A stretch of 64,000 nucleotides of DNA from Bradyrhizobium zhanjiangense (GTDB lineage Bacteria > Pseudomonadota > Alphaproteobacteria > Rhizobiales > Xanthobacteraceae), in assembly GCF_004114935.1 (NCBI RefSeq), contig NZ_CP022221.1:5353001-5417000 (forward strand). Reading direction: 5' to 3'. Positions 59,350-64,000 of the stretch are shown here, in pieces. The translations under genes were made by a program, and so were the position numbers. Each line of letters begins with the position of its first letter. Within the stretch, counting starts at the first letter, position 1. The notes below the pieces were generated by a model. The model saw nothing but the letters and a program-made list of their open reading frames with translations. It had not been told where the DNA came from and did not search any database.

Positions 59350-60144
59350 CTATTGGCCGCGCCATTGCGGGGCGCGCTTGTTGAGGAAAGCATCGAGCCC
59401 TTCGCGAAAGTCCTGGCTCGTGTAGCACATCAGGATGAGATCTTCGCCCTCGTCACGCGTCAGCCGCCGTTGCAGGCGCGCCACAGCCTGCTTGGTCGCG
59501 TTCAGCGTCAACGGTGCATGACTGGCGACGAGCCGGGCGACCTCCTCAGTGCGCTGCTCGAGCGCGGCAATATCCTCGACGACTTCGCCAAGCAGCCCGA
59601 CATTTGCAGCCTCCCCGGCTTCGACAAGACGTGCGGTGAAGATCAGATCCTTGACGCGCGCGGCGCCGATGAGCGCGGTGAGACGGCTGACATTGGACAT
59701 CGACAGGCAATTGCCGAGCGTCCGGGCGATGGGGAAACCGATTTTGGCGCTCTTGGTGCCGATGCGGAGATCGCAGGCTGCGGCGATGCCCGCCCCGCCT
59801 CCGGTACAGAACCCGTTGATCGCCGCGATCGTCGGCACCCGGCACTGCTCCAGCGTGGTCAGCACCCGATCAATGCGGTTCTCGTAGTCGATGGCGTCCT
59901 GCGGTGTCTTGAACTCGCGGAACTGGTTGATGTCGGTACCGGACGCAAAGGCCTTGTCGCCGGCCCCGCGCAGCACCAGCACCTTGATCGCTTGGTCGCG
60001 GTTGGCCTCCTCGCAGATCGCGGCGAGCCGCTCGTACATCGCGAAGGTGAAGGCGTTGCGGGCCTGCGGACGGTTGAAGGTGATCCGTCCAATGCCGTCC
60101 TGGCGTTCGAAGACGAGGGCTTCTGCCTCCATTTGCAGGTCCAT
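59350..60144 (-). CDS. Enoyl-CoA hydratase/isomerase family protein
   Basis: A 264-residue crotonase-fold enzyme, first gene of the catabolic operon. RITFNRPQARNAFTFAMY and KAFASGTDINQFREF form the CoA pocket, and NGFCTGGGAGIAAACDLRIGTKSAKIGFP is the oxyanion-hole loop. The usual hydratase glutamates are not clearly in place at the start of CDLRIGT, so another crotonase activity is possible. The C-terminal MCYTSQDFREGLDAFLNKRAPQW is typical. GAGGAA precedes the ATG at 60144. It is divergent from gntR, sharing an operator region of about 95 bases. Confidence 0.85.
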   Translation of the reverse strand: MDLQMEAEALVFERQDGIGRITFNRPQARNAFTFAMYERLAAICEEANRDQAIKVLVLRGAGDKAFASGTDINQFREFKTPQDAIDYENRIDRVLTTLEQCRVPTIAAINGFCTGGGAGIAAACDLRIGTKSAKIGFPIARTLGNCLSMSNVSRLTALIGAARVKDLIFTARLVEAGEAANVGLLGEVVEDIAALEQRTEEVARLVASHAPLTLNATKQAVARLQRRLTRDEGEDLILMCYTSQDFREGLDAFLNKRAPQWRGQ

Positions 60145-60168
60145 TTCCTCATGCCTTTCTGTTTTTTG

Positions 60169-60246
60169 CATTTTTGAATGCAAAATTTGGAATTTTCAAG
60201 CAGGAACTTGCAAATATCCGCACGTGAGTCCATTTTTGAATGCAAA
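60169..60246. promoter_or_regulatory. Duplicated operator in the divergent gntR/hydratase region
   Basis: The 16-base sequence CATTTTTGAATGCAAA occurs exactly at 60169-60184 and again at 60231-60246. The first copy is also part of a near-palindrome TGCATTTTTGAATGCA. TTGCAAAT occurs between them. The second copy overlaps the first ATG of gntR, so binding there would block its own translation start or transcription. These are likely GntR sites. Confidence 0.7.
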
Positions 60247-60926
60247 TTGAGTTCAGACCCATGCTTCATGAAGAAGTCGTCGGCCGCATCCGCGCCATCC
60301 TCCTCGACGGTGAAATCCCGCCCGGCGCGCGGATTCCCGAGCGCGAGCTGTGCGAACGGCTCGAAATCTCGCGCACGCCGCTGCGCGAGGCGCTCAAGGT
60401 GCTGGCCGCCGAAGGCCTCGTGCAGCTGCTGCCGCATCGCGGGTCGCGGGCGGCGAAGCTGACCGACAAGGACATGCGCGACCTATTCGAGGTCTGCCAG
60501 GGCTTAGAGGCCCTCGCCGGCGAGCTCGCCTGCGAGCGCATCACCGACGCCGAGATCGACGCGATCGCGGCCGCGCATGCCGCCATGGTGCAGCATTATC
60601 GCGAGGGTGATCTGATCCAGTACTATCGCGGCAACCGCGCCATTCACGAAGCCATCGTCAATGCTGCCGGAAACCCGGTGCTCGCGGGGCTTTACACGTC
60701 TGTGACCGCGCGCATCCGCCGCGCGCGCTACGTCACGCCGATGACGCCGCAGCGCTGGGCGCTCGCCGTGAAGGAGCATGATGCTATCCTGAACGCGCTG
60801 CAAAGGCGCGACGGCGCCGGCCTCGCCCACATCCTGCGTGCGCATCTACGGCACAAGCGCGAAGAGGTTTTGCAGGCGGGCTTTGCCGAAAGGGAGGGAA
60901 ACGACCTCACACTGCGCATCGCGTGA
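60240..60926 (+). CDS. GntR-family regulator, FadR/FCD type
   Basis: A 228-residue regulator. The winged helix holds GEIPPGARIPERELCERLEISRTPLREALKVLAAEGLVQLLPHRGSRAA, and the FCD effector domain follows with EVCQGLEALAGELACERI, a metal-type aspartate/histidine pattern in HEAIVNAAGN, and RARYVT. Acyl-CoA or carboxylate ligands are typical of this class. It is divergent from the hydratase-CoA transferase-Tct operon and almost certainly controls it. The ATG at 60240 lies in an operator copy; the ATG at 60261 is a plausible alternative start. Confidence 0.9.
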   Translation: MQIEFRPMLHEEVVGRIRAILLDGEIPPGARIPERELCERLEISRTPLREALKVLAAEGLVQLLPHRGSRAAKLTDKDMRDLFEVCQGLEALAGELACERITDAEIDAIAAAHAAMVQHYREGDLIQYYRGNRAIHEAIVNAAGNPVLAGLYTSVTARIRRARYVTPMTPQRWALAVKEHDAILNALQRRDGAGLAHILRAHLRHKREEVLQAGFAEREGNDLTLRIA

Positions 60927-60962
60927 GGCGTGGCCCTGAACTTCTAACATCGACCGCCGATG

Positions 60963-61379
60963 CTATGGATCCTGGCGTGAAACATCGCCAAAGACCTCGA
61001 CGAGGCGAAAGCGCTCGCACATCAGCATCATGTCGTCGCTATATCGTCCAAGCCTACCGAAATACGCCTGATGGGCGCGGCGCCAATAGGCCAGGCTCCG
61101 GTCACCTTCACCCTCATCATATGCAAAAGCTGCGTCGACCTCATTGAAGCGCCGATATGTTACGTCGATGGATTCGATGACGCAGCGCGCCTCTCCTCGC
61201 CCGTCGAGCACGACCCAGCGCTCACCGGGCGTGGACGTGTTCGGCTCGTCTTCGGTGCTGCACGTCGCGGTCTTGATGCCCTTGATAACGAGTTCGATCA
61301 ATTCATCTGCGAATGCGGGGCTGTCCCCGAACACAAACGTCCGGAGGTTCCGATAGCGCTCGGGAATCGGTTTGCTCAT
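60963..61379 (-). CDS. ASCH-domain protein
   Basis: A 138-residue protein of the ASCH fold, a PUA-like RNA-binding barrel. FVFGDSPAFADELIELVIKGIKTATCST is the family start, with LDGRGEARCVIESIDVTYRRFNEVDAAFAYDEGEGDRSLAYWRRAHQAYF typical of short ASCH proteins. Related proteins act on nucleotides or N4-acetylcytidine. It is alone on the minus strand, downstream of gntR and converging with it. Confidence 0.8.
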   Translation of the reverse strand: MSKPIPERYRNLRTFVFGDSPAFADELIELVIKGIKTATCSTEDEPNTSTPGERWVVLDGRGEARCVIESIDVTYRRFNEVDAAFAYDEGEGDRSLAYWRRAHQAYFGRLGRYSDDMMLMCERFRLVEVFGDVSRQDP

Positions 61380-61446
61380 AGGTCTTCAGGCCTTCACGTC
61401 CCCTCGTCGTGCGCGAGCAGACTTTACTGGGTCATGAAGACACGGC

Positions 61447-62166
61447 CTAACAGCCCAGCTTATCGGCGATCCCGCCAAAATCCTTGGCGATGATGTCCCA
61501 GTTGCCGGTGGCCTCGAAATCGACCTTCTGAAGCGGACCGTATTCGGTCGGCCGCGCCACGAAGGCGGTCTTCAGCCCGTTCTTCTGCGCGGCCGCGAGA
61601 TCGCCGTTGTGGGCAGCGACCATCATCACCTCTTCCGGCTTGAGACAGAGCAGGCGCGCGGCGCCGAGATAGGTTTCCGGATCGGGCTTGTAGTGCTCGA
61701 ACAGCTCGGCCGACATGATGAGGTCCCACGGCAGCCCTGCAAACTTCGCCATGTTGGTGAGCAGCGCGACATTGCCGTTCGACAGCGGCGAGATCACGAA
61801 TTTCGATTTGAGCCGCGTGAGGCCGGCGACGCTATCGGGCCAGGGATTGAGACGATGCCAGCCTTTGGTGAGATAGTCGAGATCGGCTTCGGTGAGGCCC
61901 TTGATCGAGAATTGATCGACCAGCTTTTCCAGCGAGCGGCGGTGCAGATCATCCAACATGACATAGCCGCGCCCGGGATGTTTGCGCACGTCATCCATCG
62001 AGGCCATGTACATGCCGCGCCAGCCGTCGACCAAAGCGGTCCAGTCGGCGCTGATGCCGCGCTGCCTGCTCCACCACATGAAATCGGTGATGAGGCTAGT
62101 GCGCCAGTCGACCACGGTGCCGAACACGTCGAAGACGAGGGCTTTGACGGCGGAGAGATCGGACAT
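61447..62166 (-). CDS. Haloacid dehalogenase, type II
   Basis: A 239-residue HAD-superfamily hydrolase of the 2-haloacid dehalogenase type. The nucleophile is D13 in LVFDVFGTVVDWR. WWSRQRG and LDDLHRRSLEKLV form the cap. FVISPLSNGNVALL holds the second motif and ELFEHYKPDPETYLGAARLLCLKPEEVMMVAAHNGDL the third and fourth, with the lysine in YKPDP. Such enzymes hydrolyse short haloalkanoates. It follows glpX on the same strand after a palindromic repeat and may be read from the same promoter. Confidence 0.9.
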   Translation of the reverse strand: MSDLSAVKALVFDVFGTVVDWRTSLITDFMWWSRQRGISADWTALVDGWRGMYMASMDDVRKHPGRGYVMLDDLHRRSLEKLVDQFSIKGLTEADLDYLTKGWHRLNPWPDSVAGLTRLKSKFVISPLSNGNVALLTNMAKFAGLPWDLIMSAELFEHYKPDPETYLGAARLLCLKPEEVMMVAAHNGDLAAAQKNGLKTAFVARPTEYGPLQKVDFEATGNWDIIAKDFGGIADKLGC

Positions 62167-62189
62167 GGGCGCTTCCCCTTGTTCTTATC

Positions 62190-62303
62190 GTCATTCCGGT
62201 GGCCCATGGGGCACCCGGAATCCATTGCACCTCGAACTCTGCGCCCTATGGATTCCGGGCTCTCCGGGCCGCGCGTTGCGCGGTCCCGTCGCCCCGGAAT
62301 GAC
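62190..62303. repeat. Intergenic palindrome between glpX and the dehalogenase
   Basis: Arms GTCATTCCGG and CCGGAATGAC with inner CCGGAATCCA / TGGATTCCGG pairing span 114 bases. It is a typical rhizobial intergenic palindrome and may act in mRNA processing. Confidence 0.7.
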
Positions 62304-62310
62304 AGGAGCA

Positions 62311-63312
62311 TCAATCCAAATGGAACTTCGCCAGCTCGCGGTGCTCGGCCTTGATGTAGCGCACGGTGCCGGTGACGGAGCGCATCACTACCGTTTCGGT
62401 CTCGATCACGCCATCCTTGCGGAACTTGACGCCCGACAGCAGCGAGCCCGTGGTGACGCCGGTGGCGGCGAACAGGCAGTCGCCGCGCGCCATGTCCTCG
62501 ATGCCGTAGATCATCTTGGGATCGTTGACACCCATCTTGGCGGCGCGCTCGCGCTTCTCCTCGGAGTCGAGGATCAGGCGGCACTGCATCTGGCCACCGA
62601 TGCAGCGCAGCGCCACGGCGGCGAGCACGCCTTCCGGCGCACCGCCGGTGCCGAGATACATGTCGACGCCGGTGTTGTCGGGGTCGGCGCAGTGGATCAC
62701 GCCGGCGACGTCGCCGTCTGTGATGAGGCGCACGGCCGCGCCGGTCGAGCGCACGCTCGCGATGATATCGGCATGGCGCGGACGGTCGAGCACAAGAACG
62801 GTGATGCCTTCCGGCTTGACGCCCTTGGCCTTGGCGAGGCGGCGGACGTTGTCGGCGGGCGAAGCATCGAGATCGACGACGCCCTTGTCGTAGCCTGGCC
62901 CGATCGCGAGCTTCTGCATGTAGACGTCGGGGGCGTGCAGCAGGGTGCCGCCATCGGCCATCGCCATGGTCGCGATCGCACCCGGCATGTTCTTGGCGCA
63001 AAGCGTGGTGCCTTCGAGCGGGTCGACCGCGATATCGACCTGGGGACCGGCATTCATGCCGACCTTCTCACCGATGAAGAGCATCGGCGCCTCGTCGCGC
63101 TCGCCTTCGCCGATCACGATGGTGCCTTCGATCGGGAGCTTGTTGAGCTCGCGGCGCATGGCGTCCACAGCGGCCTGATCAGCCTGCTTCTCGTTGCCGT
63201 GACCGCGCAGCCGCGCCGAGGACACCGCCGCCCGCTCCGTCACCCGCACGATCTCCAGCGTGAGAATGCGCTCGAGCAACGCTTGCGGCGGGACTGAAAT
63301 ATGGGTCGACAT
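62311..63312 (-). CDS. glpX: Class II fructose-1,6-bisphosphatase
   Basis: A 333-residue gluconeogenic phosphatase. Metal and substrate motifs are IVIGEGERDEAPMLFIGEKVG, DIAVDPLEGTTLCAKNMPGAIATMAMADGG and YLGTGGAPEGVLAAVALRCIGGQMQ. GlpX removes the 1-phosphate of fructose-1,6-bisphosphate. It overlaps in function with the bifunctional aldolase/phosphatase at 32178. It follows the homoserine dehydrogenase gene with an intergenic repeat between, the usual hom-glpX order. Confidence 0.95.
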   Translation of the reverse strand: MSTHISVPPQALLERILTLEIVRVTERAAVSSARLRGHGNEKQADQAAVDAMRRELNKLPIEGTIVIGEGERDEAPMLFIGEKVGMNAGPQVDIAVDPLEGTTLCAKNMPGAIATMAMADGGTLLHAPDVYMQKLAIGPGYDKGVVDLDASPADNVRRLAKAKGVKPEGITVLVLDRPRHADIIASVRSTGAAVRLITDGDVAGVIHCADPDNTGVDMYLGTGGAPEGVLAAVALRCIGGQMQCRLILDSEEKRERAAKMGVNDPKMIYGIEDMARGDCLFAATGVTTGSLLSGVKFRKDGVIETETVVMRSVTGTVRYIKAEHRELAKFHLD

Positions 63313-63401
63313 TGGCTCACTCCTTTAAAACGGCTCGGCGGACACCCGTGTCCGCATCAACTCGCAACGCCCACGGTTCGTTCGAACCGTCCTCTCCGCT
63401 T

Positions 63402-63474
63402 GAGCATGATCTCTTTTCCGGAAAACCGCCACATGCGTTGCGCTAACGCGGCCTTCCGGGTCCGGATCATGCTC
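63402..63474. repeat. Intergenic palindromic repeat, GAGCATGATC type
   Basis: Outer arms GAGCATGATC and GATCATGCTC with inner TTTCCGG / CCGGA pairing. A variant of the repeats at 13415 and 29731 in ending, since its right end GCTCTAG supplies the TAG stop of the homoserine dehydrogenase gene. Confidence 0.8.
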
Positions 63475-64000
63475 TAGTTCTTCTCGATCCGGATTACCTG
63501 CGGCCGTCCGCTGATCACCTTGTCGTGCTGAACGGCGGCGAGCGCGCGGCGCACGGCGTCTTCATGGGTCGCATAGGTGATCAGGATGACCGGCACGGGC
63601 ACCGCCTTGCCGTCGCTGGGCGCAGCGCCGCCATTGGGATGACGCTGCACGATCGACTCGATCGAAATCTTCTGTTCTGCAAGCCGGGTCGCGATCGCGG
63701 CCGCTGTACCCGGGAAATCGCGCGCGAGCAGGCGGATGTAATAACCGCCCTCATGCCGCTCCATCGGCGCCTTCTTGGTGTCGTGCAGTTGCGCAATCGG
63801 CCGGCCGAACGGATTGGCGCGGATGCCGCGCGCAACATCGGCGATGTCGGCGACCACGGCGGACGCGGTCGCGGCGCCGCCTGCGCCGGGGCCGACCAGC
63901 GTGATCGGCGGAATCCCCTCGCCGTCGATCGTGACTGCATTGGTGACACCCATCACCTGCGCGATCGAGGAGGATTTTGGCACCATGGTCGGATGCACGC
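63474..64000 (-). CDS. hom: Homoserine dehydrogenase, C-terminal part
   Basis: The 3' part of a gene that continues beyond the right edge of the window, about 175 residues. It contains IAQVMGVTNAVTIDGE and GPGAGGAATASAVVADIADVARG, the end of the homoserine dehydrogenase catalytic domain. A C-terminal ACT domain follows (HEGGYYIRLLARDFPGTAAAIATRLAEQKISIESIVQRH), which would bind threonine for feedback control. The true start is outside the window; the GTG at 63998 is internal. Its TAG stop is the beginning of the GAGCATGATC-type repeat. Confidence 0.9.
   Translation of the reverse strand, partial: VHPTMVPKSSSIAQVMGVTNAVTIDGEGIPPITLVGPGAGGAATASAVVADIADVARGIRANPFGRPIAQLHDTKKAPMERHEGGYYIRLLARDFPGTAAAIATRLAEQKISIESIVQRHPNGGAAPSDGKAVPVPVILITYATHEDAVRRALAAVQHDKVISGRPQVIRIEKN

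Noticed and set aside
61609..63297. 562-codon plus-strand frame
   Set aside because: It is antisense to the dehalogenase and glpX genes, both clearly identified.
1..64000. CRISPR array
   Set aside because: No regularly spaced short direct repeats with unique spacers were seen; all repeats found are palindromic intergenic elements or coding repeats.

Overview
The window looks like a chromosome segment of a Bradyrhizobium-like alphaproteobacterium. The DNA is GC-rich, genes are short-spaced with frequent ATGA overlaps, and many small proteins and palindromic intergenic repeats are of the kind I associate with that genus. No species-level call is possible from sequence reading alone.

Layout. 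(1) About 1-12.6 kb is accessory DNA: small hypothetical genes, a DNA-ligase-like protein reduced to its adenylation domain, an HWE/HisKA_2 sensor kinase, a four-gene prophage remnant (4.4-9.3 kb, minus strand) and secreted proteins. It ends at the 3' end of a tRNA-Pro gene, which suggests an island inserted at that tRNA. (2) 12.7-22.2 kb holds backbone genes (DUF192, double cold-shock protein, CobB sirtuin, HU) mixed with many very short genes. Two of the short transcription units carry perfect GAAC-N7-GAAC LexA boxes. The part ends with a LigD-type ATP ligase. (3) 22.4-34.6 kb holds a large SAM/cyclase/ATPase/TPR protein, two VOC-fold proteins, a GST, PilZ proteins, tRNA-Glu, and a two-gene unit of a PPi-type phosphofructokinase and a bifunctional fructose-bisphosphate aldolase/phosphatase. 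(4) 34.8-46.2 kb holds PrsW, an HdeD-like protein, a DAHP synthase preceded by an aromatic-codon leader peptide and attenuator, the EF-P/EpmA/EpmB module, an M23 peptidase, a cupin/AhpD pair with a divergent MarR, and a lytic transglycosylase whose signal peptide is out of frame. (5) 46.2-64 kb holds a class II aldolase, an SDR, RecJ, a chemoreceptor-like protein, an NmrA-like protein with a cupin, a broken adenylate cyclase, a six-gene catabolic/transport operon (PdxA-like, TctA, TctB, TctC, CaiB-type CoA transferase, enoyl-CoA hydratase) divergent from a GntR regulator, then ASCH, haloacid dehalogenase, GlpX and the 3' part of homoserine dehydrogenase.

How the genes work together. Three enzymes act at the fructose-6-phosphate/fructose-1,6-bisphosphate step (PPi-PFK, FBP aldolase/phosphatase, GlpX). 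EpmA and EpmB are divergent from EF-P and modify its lysine 33. The TctCBA-CoA transferase-hydratase operon reads as uptake, CoA activation and hydration of an unknown carboxylate under GntR control. The strongest regulatory find is a complete trp-type attenuator before the DAHP synthase gene, with a leader peptide containing Y, F and W codons and no ribosome-binding site. A second unexpected pattern is that three intergenic repeats each supply the TAG stop codon of the gene next to them.
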